Origin: Caballeronia glathei
GTDB lineage: Bacteria > Pseudomonadota > Gammaproteobacteria > Burkholderiales > Burkholderiaceae
Reading direction: 5' to 3'
Assembly (NCBI RefSeq): GCF_000698595.1
Contig: NZ_JFHC01000004.1
Span: forward strand, 62,001-126,000
Length of the DNA: 64,000 nt
The notes beneath the pieces are model-generated. The model did not search any database. It was not told the origin of the DNA and worked only from the letters and a program-made list of their open reading frames with translations. Positions 1 to 9,194 of the stretch are shown here, piece by piece. Both the position numbers and the translations under genes were made by a program. How positions within the stretch are numbered: the stretch's first letter is position 1; each line of letters begins with the position of its first letter.

Positions 1-558
1 CGGCGATTCATAGACGATCGCGTTGCTGTCGTACAGCGCGCCGAGCGGGCCGTTGGTGCTCGTGCCGGTCCAGCCGGCCGCCTGGTTCATGCCGAGCCAC
101 GACGTCAGGATGCTGCCGAACCAGCGGCCGCCGCGCGCGTCGGTTTCGGCCATCGCGATCGCCATCGGCGCGATCTGGCGTCCCGCGTTGACCGAACCGA
201 ACGGCCCCGCCACGCCCACGCTCGCGATCTGGTTGAACGCCGCCGTGACACCCGGCGTATCCGAGAGGCCGGCGCGGCCGTTGCCGGTATCGAAGGTGCC
301 CTGCAGCCTGAAGTTCACGCGGTAGCCGCCGCCGAGGTCTTCCGTTCCGGTGATGCCCCAGTTGCTCGAATAGATGCCGGCGTCCTTGAAGCGATAGAGC
401 TTGCCGAGGTTGCGTGCCGACGGGTTGAAGGATGCCGCCGCGGTGCTTTGATACATGAAGCCTGCATCGAGCACGCCGTACAGCGTCACCGACGATTGCG
501 CCTGCGCCGTGCTGCCGAACGCAGCGGCCGCTGACGCGGCCAGCCATTTCAATTTCAT
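1..558 (-). CDS. Gram-negative porin, partial (3' end outside window)
   Basis: This is an outer-membrane general porin of the Burkholderia type (Porin_4/OmpC-like). The 186 visible codons begin with a signal peptide ending near residue 23 (FGSTAQAQ), followed by SSVTLYGVLDAGF, the classic first beta-strand of this family. Further porin-like stretches are SNWGITGTEDLGGG and VNAGRQ. The start at 558 has an upstream AGGAGACG ribosome site. About half of a usual 350-400 residue porin is present; the rest lies before base 1. It is separated by 280 bp from ribB, so it probably has its own promoter. Substrate cannot be told from sequence. Confidence 0.9.
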   Translation of the reverse strand, partial: MKLKWLAASAAAAFGSTAQAQSSVTLYGVLDAGFMYQSTAAASFNPSARNLGKLYRFKDAGIYSSNWGITGTEDLGGGYRVNFRLQGTFDTGNGRAGLSDTPGVTAAFNQIASVGVAGPFGSVNAGRQIAPMAIAMAETDARGGRWFGSILTSWLGMNQAAGWTGTSTNGPLGALYDSNAIVYESP

Positions 559-639
559 TTCGTCTCCTGCTCTTATGGGTGCCATCGGGGTCGGATAACC
601 GTCGACGGCTGCTTCACGCGCCAGCTCCGTGCGACCGCG

Positions 640-667
640 CGCCCGTCTGCGCCGTGGCAGACGGGCG
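640..667. terminator. Stem-loop between ribB and the porin gene
   Basis: An 11-bp perfect stem (arms 640-650 and 657-667, core GCCCGTCTGC/GCAGACGGGC) closes a 6-nt loop, 170 bp past the ribB stop. There is no T-run after it on the minus strand, so it is a weak candidate for an intrinsic terminator; an RNA-stability or Rho-linked role is equally possible. Confidence 0.35.
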
Positions 668-837
668 TGAACGCGGTTCGCGCGGGCTGGTGCGGGTCTC
701 CTCTTTGCATCGGTGCCGCGCATCCGGCGCTGCTGGACTTCGCCAGCTTGTGCGTGCGCGGACTCGGGCAACGACGCGATATCAATGCGTGCGCGCTGCA
801 AAGCGCGCCGCCTCGTTTGCTTTTTCTGACGCGGCGC

Positions 838-1503
838 TCAGGCAGCGACGGCTTCGCGATCGACGCGTGCCGTCGTCTCCGTGTGCGTGCGGTACGCAAT
901 CAGGTCGCGGATCGTGACGATGGGCAGGCCGTGCAGACGCGCGAACGCCGCGAGTTGCGGCAGGCGCGCCATGCTGCCGTCGTCGTTGACGATTTCCGCG
1001 AGCACGCCGCCTTCACGCAGCCCTGCGAGCCGGCACAGGTCCACCGCGGCTTCGGTGTGCCCCGGGCGGCGCAGCACGCCATCCGCCACCGCGCGCAGCG
1101 GAAACAGATGGCCGGGCCGGTTGAAGTCGTCGGCGTGCGCCTGCGGATCGACGAGCGCGCGAACCGTCGTTGCGCGATCCGCCGCCGATATGCCCGTCGT
1201 CGTGCCGTGCCGGTAGTCCACCGATACGGTGAACGCGGTCTGCATCGAGTCGTGGCCGCCGGGCACCATCAGCGGCAGCCGCAGCGCGTCGAGCCGCGCG
1301 CCGGGCAGCGCCACGCACAGCACGCCGCTCGTGTAGCGGACCATGAAGGCGATTGCCTCGGGCGTCGCCATTTCGGCGGCCATGATGAGGTCGCCTTCGT
1401 TTTCGCGGTCCTCGTCGTCCACCACCACCACGAGCGCGCCTTGCGCCATCGCGGCGAGCGCGTCTTCGATCCGGTCGATTGAGATAGCGTCGTGCACTGC
1501 CAT
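838..1503 (-). CDS. ribB: 3,4-dihydroxy-2-butanone 4-phosphate synthase
   Basis: RibB makes the four-carbon precursor of riboflavin from ribulose 5-phosphate, releasing formate. The 221-residue protein is a stand-alone RibB of normal length without a fused GTP cyclohydrolase II domain. It carries the acidic metal/substrate loop DDEDRENEGDL at residues 29-39, then RPGHLFPLRA and GHTEAAVDLCRLAG. The ATG at 1503 is preferred to an upstream in-frame start at 1605 because the family begins here and AGGA lies about 8 nt upstream. It is the last gene of a left-going operon headed by an FMN-dependent monooxygenase and a flavin reductase, which suggests a dedicated flavin supply. No FMN riboswitch is seen in the 64-bp gap before it. 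Confidence 0.93.
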   Translation of the reverse strand: MAVHDAISIDRIEDALAAMAQGALVVVVDDEDRENEGDLIMAAEMATPEAIAFMVRYTSGVLCVALPGARLDALRLPLMVPGGHDSMQTAFTVSVDYRHGTTTGISAADRATTVRALVDPQAHADDFNRPGHLFPLRAVADGVLRRPGHTEAAVDLCRLAGLREGGVLAEIVNDDGSMARLPQLAAFARLHGLPIVTIRDLIAYRTHTETTARVDREAVAA

Positions 1504-1567
1504 GTCTGTTATTCCTGATTGCCTTGATCCGGACCCTTGCCGGGCCGGCGTGATGAATCGTGTTCGC

Positions 1568-1981
1568 TTATGCGTCGGGATTGCGCTCGAAGCAGACGGC
1601 GCCATCGGCGAGCGGCACCCACGGCTGCGCCGAGCATCGCCAGATATGGACGTTCGGCTGCACCCAGGAGGGGTCGTCGAGCGTGCCCGCCTTCAGCGCG
1701 ACCACACCCGGATGCGCTTGCACCTCCGAATAGACCGGCGACCCGCAATTGCTGCAGAAATGGCGCTTCACGGCGAGCCCGCTGTCGCCGACGTCGTCGT
1801 ATGTCGCGAGCGTCTTCGCCGCGACGCTGAAGCCCGCCGCGGGCACGACCACATTGGTCGAGAAGGCGCTTCCCGATTGCTTCTGGCAGTGGCTGCAATG
1901 GCACACCGCGCTCATCACCGGCGCCTGCGCGCTTTCGTAGCGCACGCCGCCGCACAGGCAGCCGCCCTTGATCTCGTTCAT
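1568..1981 (-). CDS. GFA family zinc protein (glutathione-dependent formaldehyde-activating enzyme-like)
   Basis: This 137-residue protein has the complete zinc-binding pattern of the GFA/CENP-V family: C8xC10, C27xC29xxC32 and C76xxC79. The family includes Gfa, described as condensing formaldehyde with glutathione, but most members have no proven substrate. Start at 1981 gives the canonical NEIKGGCLCGGVRY amino end. It lies 77 bp after the acyl-CoA ligase and 64 bp before ribB in the same direction, so it is likely co-transcribed. A role in handling a reactive aldehyde or thiol adduct made by the upstream oxygenase is possible but is inference. Confidence 0.85.
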   Translation of the reverse strand: MNEIKGGCLCGGVRYESAQAPVMSAVCHCSHCQKQSGSAFSTNVVVPAAGFSVAAKTLATYDDVGDSGLAVKRHFCSNCGSPVYSEVQAHPGVVALKAGTLDDPSWVQPNVHIWRCSAQPWVPLADGAVCFERNPDA

Positions 1982-2058
1982 GTCTTTGTCCTCTGGATGC
2001 GTTGTCTGCGAGCCCGTGCGGTCCCGCACGGGCCGCACGGCCGTGGACCGCTGCCGCG

Positions 2059-3684
2059 TCAGGCGACGCAGTCCAGCACGTTCGCGTACTCGCGCCGCAG
2101 GTCCACCTTCTGCACCTTGCCGGTCGCGCCGAGCGGCAGGGTGTCGAGGAAAATCACCTCGTCCGGCAGCCACCACTTCGCCACCTTGTCCGCGAGATAG
2201 GCGACGATGCCGGCCTTGTCCACGTCCTGTCCGGGCTTCTTCACCACGAACATCACGGGCCGCTCGTCCCACTTCGGATGCCGCGCGCCGATCACGGCCG
2301 CCATCAGCACCGCCGGATGGCCGGCGGCCGCGTTCTCCAGATCGATCGAGCTGATCCACTCACCGCCCGACTTGATGACGTCCTTCACGCGATCGGTGAT
2401 CTGCATGTAGCCGTCGGCGTCGATCGTGGCGATGTCGCCGGTGGGGAACCAGCCGTTGCGCAGCGCCGGCGCCTCGCCCTTGAAGTACGCCCCGGCGATC
2501 CATGGTCCGCGCACTTCCAGCTCGCCCGCGGACTTGCCGTCGCGCGGCCGCTCGTTGCCGTCGGCGTCGACGACGCGCATTTCGACCCCGTACACCGCCC
2601 GCCCCTGCTTCGCGCGCTGCGCGCACTGCTCGTCGATGGTCGCGGCGCCATGCTTCGGCAGCAGGCACCCCTGGGTGCCGAGCGGACTTGTCTCCGTCAT
2701 GCCCCACGCGTGCCGCACCTCGACACCGAAGCGCTGCGTCCACGTGTGGATCTGCGCCTGCGGCATCGCCGAGCCGCCGACCACGGTGCGCTTCATCGTC
2801 GTCGGCACGAGGCCGTGCTGCTCCATGTATTGCGCGAGCGAAAGCCAGATGGTCGGCACGCCCGCGCTGCACGTCACGCGCTCGTCCTCCATCAGCTGAA
2901 AGAGGCTCGCGCCGTCGAGCTTCGGCCCCGGCAGCACGAGCTTGCAGCCGTTCATCGCCGCGGCGTAGGGAATGCCCCACGCGTTCACATGGAACATCGG
3001 CACGACGGGCAGCACGCAGTCGTGGGCGGAAAGCGAAAGCGTGTCCGGCACGCTGAGCGCGAAGCTGTGCAGGACGGTCGAGCGGTGCGAGTACAGCACG
3101 CCCTTCGGGTTCCCCGTCGTGCCCGACGTGTAGCAGAGCGTGCTTGCCGTGCGTTCGTCGAACTCGGGCCACGCGAAGTCGTCGTCCGACGCGGCGAGCA
3201 GGTCCTCGTAGCAAATGAGGCCCGGAACGCGGCTCTCCTTCGGCATGTCCTCCGGGCCGCCGAGCAGCACGAAGTGGCGAAGCGCCGGACAATGCCCCGC
3301 GCCCGCCTCCACGAGCGGCAGGAACGTGGCGTCGAACATCAGCACCTCGTCTTCCGCATGATTGAGGATGTAGGCGAGCTGCTCCGGATGCAGGCGCGGG
3401 TTGCACGTGTGCAGCACGGCGCCGCTGCCGGACACCGCGAAGTACGCTTCCAGATGCCGGTGGTTGTTCCAGGCGAGCGTCGCGACGCGGCCGCCGTGCG
3501 CCACGCCGAGCCGCGTAAGCGCCTTGGCGAGACGGCGCGCGCGCGACGCGGCAGCGCGGTAGGTGTAGCGAAAGAGCGCGCCGCCTGTTTCGCGCGACAC
3601 GATCTCAGTCGCCCCGAACTGCCGCTCCGCGTGCTCCAGCAGCGACGAGACGAGCAGGGGCCGATCCATCATCGATCCAAACAT
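2059..3684 (-). CDS. AMP-binding fatty acid-CoA ligase
   Basis: The enzyme activates a carboxylic acid to its acyl-CoA through an acyl-adenylate. The 541 residues show the P-loop [11 protein letters not shown] at about 185-196, GMTETSPLG, the hinge [33 protein letters not shown], and a C-terminal Lys in [14 protein letters not shown]. It resembles medium/long-chain FadD-type ligases. ATG at 3684 is chosen because AAAGGA precedes it; the longer frame from 3723 would run into the aldehyde dehydrogenase gene. It sits 36 bp after that gene, so aldehyde to acid to acyl-CoA is the natural reading. Acyl chain length is not decided by sequence. Confidence 0.93.
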   Translation of the reverse strand: MFGSMMDRPLLVSSLLEHAERQFGATEIVSRETGGALFRYTYRAAASRARRLAKALTRLGVAHGGRVATLAWNNHRHLEAYFAVSGSGAVLHTCNPRLHPEQLAYILNHAEDEVLMFDATFLPLVEAGAGHCPALRHFVLLGGPEDMPKESRVPGLICYEDLLAASDDDFAWPEFDERTASTLCYTSGTTGNPKGVLYSHRSTVLHSFALSVPDTLSLSAHDCVLPVVPMFHVNAWGIPYAAAMNGCKLVLPGPKLDGASLFQLMEDERVTCSAGVPTIWLSLAQYMEQHGLVPTTMKRTVVGGSAMPQAQIHTWTQRFGVEVRHAWGMTETSPLGTQGCLLPKHGAATIDEQCAQRAKQGRAVYGVEMRVVDADGNERPRDGKSAGELEVRGPWIAGAYFKGEAPALRNGWFPTGDIATIDADGYMQITDRVKDVIKSGGEWISSIDLENAAAGHPAVLMAAVIGARHPKWDERPVMFVVKKPGQDVDKAGIVAYLADKVAKWWLPDEVIFLDTLPLGATGKVQKVDLRREYANVLDCVA

Positions 3685-3719
3685 GGCATGTGTTCCTTTG
3701 TTGCAGTCGATTCGCGTAT

Positions 3720-5147
3720 TCACTCGGCCGGCATTTGCACGGCCTTGTATTCGAGGTATTCCTCAAGGCCGTACTTGCCGAACTCGCGCCCGTTGCCGGA
3801 CTGCTTGTAGCCGCCGAACGGCGCAAGCAGGTTGAACGGCGCGCCGTTGATGTCCACCCGGCCGGTGCGCAGGCGTCGCGCGACGCGTTTCGCGCGCTCG
3901 GCATCGGACGACCACACCGCTCCGCTCAGCCCGTAGATCGAGTCGTTGGCGATGCGCACGGCGTCGTCCTCGTCCTCGTAGGCGAGCATGACGAGCACCG
4001 GGCCGAAGATCTCTTCGCGCGCGATCGTCATGTCCGGCGTGACGCCGGCGAAGACCGTCGGCCGCACGAAGAAGCCGTGCGTGAGACCGGCGGGCGCGTC
4101 GGGACCGCCCGTCACGAGTTCCGCGCCCTCTTCGATGCCCTGGCGGATGTAGTCCCGCACCCGCGCCCGCTGGAGCGCCGAGATGACCGGGCCGATCGTG
4201 TTCTGTTCGTCGAGCGGATTGCCCACCTTCATGCCGCCGACCGCCTGCGCGGCGATCGCCCTGGCTTCGGCCATGCGGCCCCTCGGCACCAGCAGGCGCG
4301 TGTGGGCGAAGCAGGTCTGCCCGTTGTTCAGGTAGCACGCCGCTATCGCGCCGCGCACGGCGCTCGCGAAATCGGCGTCGTCCAGGATGATCGCGGCCGA
4401 CTTTCCGCCCAGTTCGAGGGCGACGCGCTTGATCGTGCGCGCGCCCAGCTCGCCGACGCGGCGGCCCGCCGCCGTCGAGCCCGTGAAAGAGATCATGTCG
4501 ACCTGCGGGTGCGACGCCAGCGCCTCGCCGACCACCTGCCCCACGCCCGGCACCATGTTGAACACGCCCGGCGGCAGGCCGGCTTCGTGGATCACTTCGG
4601 CGAGCAGATAGGCCGTGAGCGGCGCGACTTCCGACGGCTTGAGCACGACGGTGCACCCCGCCGCGAGCGCCGGCGCCACCTTGGCCGCGATCAGCGTGAG
4701 CGGATAGTTCCACGGCGTGATGCAGGCCACCACGCCGACGGGCTCGCGCAGCACCTCGGAATGGCCCACGTGCTCCGTGAAGGCGAATTCGCCGAGCAGT
4801 TGCGCCGCGACCGCGAAATGAGCGACCGGCGCGCCCGCCTGCGCATACTGCGACCAGGCGATCGGCGTGCCGACTTCCGCGCTGATGAGTTGCGCCGCTT
4901 CGGCCGCGCGCGCTTCGAGGCCCCCCGCGATCTTTGCGATCCATTCGGCGCGCTGCAGCGGGCTGGTTTGCGACCAGCCGTCGAAGGCCGCGCGCGCGGC
5001 GCGCACGGCCCGGTCAGCGTCGCCCGCGTCACCGAGCGGCACGCGCCCGATCACGTCTTCCGTCGTGGCGTTGATCACGTCGGCGTGATCGCGTCCGCTC
5101 GGCTCGATCCACTGTCCGTTGATATAAACGTGCTTGTAGTTCTTCAT
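3720..5147 (-). CDS. NAD(P)-dependent aldehyde dehydrogenase
   Basis: This 475-residue ALDH superfamily protein oxidises an aldehyde to the acid. Visible are the Rossmann segments TPWNYPL and [22 protein letters not shown], the general base Glu245 in LELGGK, the nucleophile Cys279 in NNGQTCF, and the EEIFGPVL motif. Length and motifs are intact, so it should be active. AAAAAGGA lies before the ATG. In the operon it lies between the MFS transporter and the acyl-CoA ligase, consistent with removing the aldehyde product of the luciferase-like monooxygenase. Confidence 0.93.
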   Translation of the reverse strand: MKNYKHVYINGQWIEPSGRDHADVINATTEDVIGRVPLGDAGDADRAVRAARAAFDGWSQTSPLQRAEWIAKIAGGLEARAAEAAQLISAEVGTPIAWSQYAQAGAPVAHFAVAAQLLGEFAFTEHVGHSEVLREPVGVVACITPWNYPLTLIAAKVAPALAAGCTVVLKPSEVAPLTAYLLAEVIHEAGLPPGVFNMVPGVGQVVGEALASHPQVDMISFTGSTAAGRRVGELGARTIKRVALELGGKSAAIILDDADFASAVRGAIAACYLNNGQTCFAHTRLLVPRGRMAEARAIAAQAVGGMKVGNPLDEQNTIGPVISALQRARVRDYIRQGIEEGAELVTGGPDAPAGLTHGFFVRPTVFAGVTPDMTIAREEIFGPVLVMLAYEDEDDAVRIANDSIYGLSGAVWSSDAERAKRVARRLRTGRVDINGAPFNLLAPFGGYKQSGNGREFGKYGLEEYLEYKAVQMPAE

Positions 5148-5261
5148 TGGTTTTTCCTTTTTGATTGAGTCTGTCTATCGATATGTCGATGATCCGGCGC
5201 GCGAGTCGTTGCCGACCCGCGAGCCATGCACTCGGGGAGTTTCAGTACGGTCCCGCCGGTT

Positions 5262-6716
5262 TCAGTGGACGACCGCGCTCGCTTTCGCCGTGACGGGTTC
5301 CGACGCGGGCGCGCGCCCGGGCCGCCAGTCGGCGGCGTTCTTCAGGGTGTCGCGATAGGACGCGAAGCCGGACCGGAAGAGCACGCAGGCAATGGCTCCG
5401 AACACGAGGCACACGATGCCGATCGAGCGCCCGATTGCCATCGGATTGCGCAGCACGTAGTCGGTCAGGAGCCCGACCAGGACCGGGCCGCACCCTGCCC
5501 CGAGCAGATTCAGGACGCCCGTGTACAGCGCCGCGAACTGGCCGCGCATCGGGCCGGGCGAAAGCTCCTGGATCGCGGCCGGCCCGGTGCCGCCGAACAG
5601 GAAGAAGGAAAAGCACGACGCCAGCGCCACGAAGACCAGCGCCAGATTCGCGCTCGGCATGCTTACGATGCCGATGGCCGACAGGGCGAGGCCCGCGCTC
5701 CCCACGAATGCCACACGCAGGTATCCGTGAGCGACCCCGCGACGCTTCCAGTAGCCGCCGAGCCACCCCCCCATCAACGCACCCAACGGGCCGACGAACG
5801 CGAGCAGGAGGCCGAGCGCCTTGCCGATCTGCGAGTATTTCCAGCCGAACTCGCGGACGAAATACGTCGGAGCCCAGGCGGACCAGCCGTAGACGCAGGT
5901 GTAGAAGAATCCGGCGCCGAGCATCAGCGCGACCATCGTTCTGCGGTTCTCCGCGATGTAGCGCCTGACCGTCGAAACAGGCACGCTCGCGGCCACCTCC
6001 CTCCTGGCGCCAGCGTGCTGCTCGGCGTCGGACGACCCGCGGCGCGCGTGTCTCGGCTCCGCCACCAGCAGCATGAACAACGCGACGATGACGCCCGGCA
6101 ACCCCAGGGCCACGAACGTGGCCTGCCACGGCAGGAGGGTGCCGAATCCGGGCAGCGTGGGCGGCGCGAGGGTGAATATGCCGAGGATCAGACCGCCGGC
6201 GATCAGCCCGGCTCCCGAGCCGAACGGGGCGCTCGCGCCGAACACGTTCATCGCGCGGCCACGCTGGTTGGCGGCGAAGAGGTCCGCGATCAGCGAAACG
6301 GCGCCCGGCAGCAGCACCGCCTCTCCGATCGCCACGCCGATGCGCGCGAGGAGCAGGTGCCAGTATTCGGTCGCGAGGCCGCCGGCAGCGGTGGCGAGGC
6401 TCCACATCGCGATGCCGATGGCGATGACGAGCCGCCGGTCGCCGCGATCGATGATGCGCGCGATGGGCAGGCCCATCAGCGCGTAGAACGCCGCGAACGT
6501 GAAACCGTGCAGCATGCCCATCAGCGTGTCGTTGACATGCAGCGTCTGCTGAATCGGGCCGACCAGCAGCGTGAGAATCTGCCGGTCCATGATCGAAAAA
6601 ACATAGGCGACGAGGAGCACGCCGACCGCGTACCAGGCGCGTCCCGCGCTGACGGCAGGCGGCTCGGCATGCCCCTCGTGGGCCGGTCCCTTCGATTGAT
6701 TGTCTTCTGCTCTCAT
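5262..6716 (-). CDS. MFS transporter
   Basis: A 484-residue major facilitator protein with about twelve hydrophobic segments. It has the early motif FSIMDRQILTLL and the loop 2-3 region LPIARIIDRGDRR, both usual in MFS organic-anion or spinster-like carriers. A hydrophilic central loop (RHARRGSSDAEQ) divides the two six-helix halves. GGGGGAGACAAGC gives a strong ribosome site for 6716. Position inside the catabolic operon points to uptake of the pathway substrate, or efflux of a product; the substrate is unknown. Confidence 0.88.
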   Translation of the reverse strand: MRAEDNQSKGPAHEGHAEPPAVSAGRAWYAVGVLLVAYVFSIMDRQILTLLVGPIQQTLHVNDTLMGMLHGFTFAAFYALMGLPIARIIDRGDRRLVIAIGIAMWSLATAAGGLATEYWHLLLARIGVAIGEAVLLPGAVSLIADLFAANQRGRAMNVFGASAPFGSGAGLIAGGLILGIFTLAPPTLPGFGTLLPWQATFVALGLPGVIVALFMLLVAEPRHARRGSSDAEQHAGARREVAASVPVSTVRRYIAENRRTMVALMLGAGFFYTCVYGWSAWAPTYFVREFGWKYSQIGKALGLLLAFVGPLGALMGGWLGGYWKRRGVAHGYLRVAFVGSAGLALSAIGIVSMPSANLALVFVALASCFSFFLFGGTGPAAIQELSPGPMRGQFAALYTGVLNLLGAGCGPVLVGLLTDYVLRNPMAIGRSIGIVCLVFGAIACVLFRSGFASYRDTLKNAADWRPGRAPASEPVTAKASAVVH

Positions 6717-6849
6717 GCTTGTCTCCCCCGGAAAAGGGTCGCCTGTGTGTTTTTGTCGGCGACCGCTCGGGTCATTGTTCGGCCGCCCGGCCGGATGCGG
6801 CGGACGGCGGCTTCGTGTCGGATGCGGCAGGCCGCGCTCGGGTCGCGTT

Positions 6850-7860
6850 TCAGGTCGCGTGCGTCGTGACGGCGTCCCGCCACAGGCTCTGGCCGCGCCA
6901 GAAATGGTCCCTTTGCCAGTGATCGGGCAGCGCCGCCGCCGTCGACCGGATCACGCGCTTGAGCAACAGCGTCATGACCTGCGCTTCGCGGTAGTCGAGG
7001 TTCTCCTCGGCGTCGCTCTGCGCCGCCTTCGCGATCGCCAGCAGCTCGATGGCATAGCGGCGCCCGGCGCCGGTGAACTGCACGACGGCGTCCTTGCTGC
7101 CGTGCCGGTCGAGCGAAACCAGCCCGCGCTCGACCAGCATGCCGATATCTTCTTCGGTCACTCGCGAGCCGGAAATCGAAACGAGCTGATCCAGCTCCGC
7201 GATCGTCCGGCCGTCGCCCATGCTGAGGACGGTGAGAACGTTGTAGTCGATGTCGCGCAGGCCCTGACTGGCCAGGTTCTTCCTGACGGGCATCAGCAAC
7301 TGATAGTAGGCGCGGGCCAGCAGGAAGCCGAGCCAGCCGTCGCCGAAGCTCGAACCGGCGTCGGCCGTATCGTCCGATTTTTTCATCACGAACCCATAGT
7401 TCCCGCCGTGGAACGCAAGCGGCGGCCGGTTGAAACTGTCGAAGTTCAGGACTTCGCCCACGAAAATGACGTGGTCGCCGCCTTCGTACCGGTGAACCAC
7501 GCGACATTCGAACCGCGCGGAACAGCCGTCGAGCAGCGGCACGCCGCCGTGGCCGCGCGCGAGCGCGCAGCCCGCGAACTTGTCGGTGCCGCTCTTCGCG
7601 AAACGGTTGGACATGCTTTCCTGATCGGCGGCCAGGATATGCACCGCGAAGTGTTCCGCGGCGGCAAAGACCGGCAGGCTGGTCGATTTTTTGCCGAGGC
7701 TCCAGAGCACCATCGGCGGGTCCATCGAGACCGAATTGAAGCTGTTCGCCGTCAGGCCGTAGTCCTTGCCGTCGCCGCCGTTCGTGGTGACCACCGTGAC
7801 GCCCGTGGTGAATGCCCCAAGGGCCTTGCGAAACTGCATGGCATCGATTGCCGTAGTCAT
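6850..7860 (-). CDS. Flavin reductase with C-terminal MarR-like regulatory domain
   Basis: Residues 1-160 form the flavin reductase-like (split-barrel FMN-binding) domain: FRKALGAFTTGVTVVTT, DYGLTANSFNSVSMDPP, FAVHILA and HRYEGGDHVIFVGEV. This domain supplies FMNH2 to two-component monooxygenases. Residues 170-336 are an added domain with a winged-helix look (LSMGDGRTIAELDQLV, VTEEDIGMLVERGLV). That architecture is known from the reductase of 4-hydroxyphenylacetate hydroxylase of Acinetobacter, where the MarR-like domain makes reduction substrate-responsive. AAGGAGACAAAAC precedes the ATG. It follows the luciferase-like oxygenase by 73 bp, so the two are very probably partners. Confidence 0.9.
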   Translation of the reverse strand: MTTAIDAMQFRKALGAFTTGVTVVTTNGGDGKDYGLTANSFNSVSMDPPMVLWSLGKKSTSLPVFAAAEHFAVHILAADQESMSNRFAKSGTDKFAGCALARGHGGVPLLDGCSARFECRVVHRYEGGDHVIFVGEVLNFDSFNRPPLAFHGGNYGFVMKKSDDTADAGSSFGDGWLGFLLARAYYQLLMPVRKNLASQGLRDIDYNVLTVLSMGDGRTIAELDQLVSISGSRVTEEDIGMLVERGLVSLDRHGSKDAVVQFTGAGRRYAIELLAIAKAAQSDAEENLDYREAQVMTLLLKRVIRSTAAALPDHWQRDHFWRGQSLWRDAVTTHAT

Positions 7861-7933
7861 GTTTTGTCTCCTTCATGCCCCGGCCGATTCATTATTTTGA
7901 TCTTGCCGGCCGGGGTATTTGTGTCTTTGTGTG

Positions 7934-8992
7934 TTAACGCATCAGGAGGGGCATCACCAGCCGGCCGAAACGCTCGGCCTCTTCGTGATGCGGATAGCCG
8001 GAGAGGCAGAAGCCACTGCAGCCCACTTCGATGAACTCGCGCAACTGCGCCGCGACCTGCTGCGGATTGCCGACCACCGCGACGCCCGCGCCCGGACGCA
8101 CTTCGGTGATGCCGGTCCACAGGTGAGGCGTCATCATGCTGCCGGCCGTCTGCGACAATTCCCGCTGACGCTGGTTGGCGACGGAATTCATCTGCATGGA
8201 CTTGACCTGCTCCTTCCACTCCTGCGCGCCCGCCACGAGCCGGTGCGCCGCGTCCCAGGCCTCGTCTTCGGTTTCGCGGCACACGATCTGCAGACGCATC
8301 GCGAAGCGCAGTTCATTCTCGCGGCCGTACTTGGCAGCGCGTGCGCGCATCTCCTTGATCTGTTCGCCGATGCGCTCGGGGTAGTCGCCCCAGAAGAGGT
8401 GCACGGCCGAGTGCCGCGCGGAAATCTCGGCGGCCTGCTCAGAGCCGCCGCCGAGGAAGAAAGGCGGATACGGACGCTGCACGGGCTTCGGAACGATGGC
8501 GGGCTTGTCGACGTGAAAGTACTTGCCGGAGAACTGCGCCTGCTCCTCGGACAGCAGCTTCTTGATGATGACGACTTCCTCTTCGAGCTGCGCGTAGCGC
8601 TCCTCCTTCGAAACCAGTTGCCCTTCGGCCATCGCGTCCTTCTCGCTGAGGCCGGCGATCAGGTTCACGTAGATGCGCCCCTGCGAAAGCTGATCGAACG
8701 TCGAGATCATCTTGGCCTGCGCGACCGGATGAATGAAGCCCGGCTTCACTGCGACCAGCGCCTTCAGCTTCGTCGTGCGGCTGACGAGAAACGACGCCGT
8801 GACCCACGCGTCCCAGCATATCGGCGTGACCGGGACCAGTATGTAGTCGAAGCCGGCCTTCTCCGCCGCCACGGCAACGCGCTCGAAATGCTCCATGGAT
8901 TGAGGAATGGTGCTGGCGGGGTCGCCGAATGCGGTCGTGTCGCCGAGAGTCGGGCAAAACCAGCCCATCGAAAGCGGTACTGCACTGCTCAT
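7934..8992 (-). CDS. LLM-class FMN-dependent monooxygenase (SsuD-like)
   Basis: A 352-residue luciferase-like TIM-barrel oxygenase close to alkanesulfonate monooxygenase in form. Signature stretches include GWFCPTLGD, GFDYILVPVTP, AVKPGFIHPVAQAKM, GRIYVNLIAG and RPYPPFFLGGGSEQAAE. The family uses FMNH2 and O2, in SsuD cleaving alkanesulfonates to aldehyde and sulfite; LadA-type members hydroxylate alkanes but are longer. ATG 8992 has AAGGAG just upstream; 39 extra bases to 9031 would not be conserved. It is the first gene of the left-going operon, 36 bp from a repeat shared with the opposing operon. The substrate is not determined; an organosulfonate or aliphatic compound is my inference. Confidence 0.92.
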   Translation of the reverse strand: MSSAVPLSMGWFCPTLGDTTAFGDPASTIPQSMEHFERVAVAAEKAGFDYILVPVTPICWDAWVTASFLVSRTTKLKALVAVKPGFIHPVAQAKMISTFDQLSQGRIYVNLIAGLSEKDAMAEGQLVSKEERYAQLEEEVVIIKKLLSEEQAQFSGKYFHVDKPAIVPKPVQRPYPPFFLGGGSEQAAEISARHSAVHLFWGDYPERIGEQIKEMRARAAKYGRENELRFAMRLQIVCRETEDEAWDAAHRLVAGAQEWKEQVKSMQMNSVANQRQRELSQTAGSMMTPHLWTGITEVRPGAGVAVVGNPQQVAAQLREFIEVGCSGFCLSGYPHHEEAERFGRLVMPLLMR

Positions 8993-9027
8993 GTTCGTCT
9001 CCTTTGTGGTGCAACGTTTTTTATATA

Positions 9028-9058
9028 TCAACAGGAGTAGTCCTATAAGTAAAATGAA
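9028..9058 (-). promoter_or_regulatory. Left copy of twin operator/promoter repeat
   Basis: These 31 bp, read on the minus strand, match 10130-10160 read on the plus strand at 29 of 31 positions (shared core TTCATTTTACTTATA and TCCTGTTGA). The copy ends 36 bp before the monooxygenase start codon. Weaker similarity extends a further 24 bp towards the LysR gene (16 of 24). It contains a near-palindrome around ACTTATAGG and a possible -35 TTGATA. I infer a LysR-controlled promoter. Confidence 0.75.
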
Positions 9059-9194
9059 GTGTTCTCATCCGACCCATGCACGGGATTTATGCGTAACGAG
9101 GCAGCCCGGACGGACGCGGGAGACGGAAGATCGGACGGGAAAACAGAAGGCGCGGGGCGCGCGGAAGCGAGGAGGGAAAGAAGGACGCGACGGA

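Noticed and set aside
1504-1567. Possible FMN riboswitch before ribB
   Set aside because: The 64-bp gap is too short and lacks the conserved RFN helices; ribB follows the GFA gene in an operon.
6737-6764. GGTCGCC/GGCGACC hairpin between flavin reductase and MFS genes
   Set aside because: Only 7 bp with a 14-nt loop; too weak to call a terminator within an otherwise continuous operon.
5226-6869. Long plus-strand frame opposite the MFS gene
   Set aside because: High-GC shadow of a clear 12-helix transporter; no motif or ribosome site.
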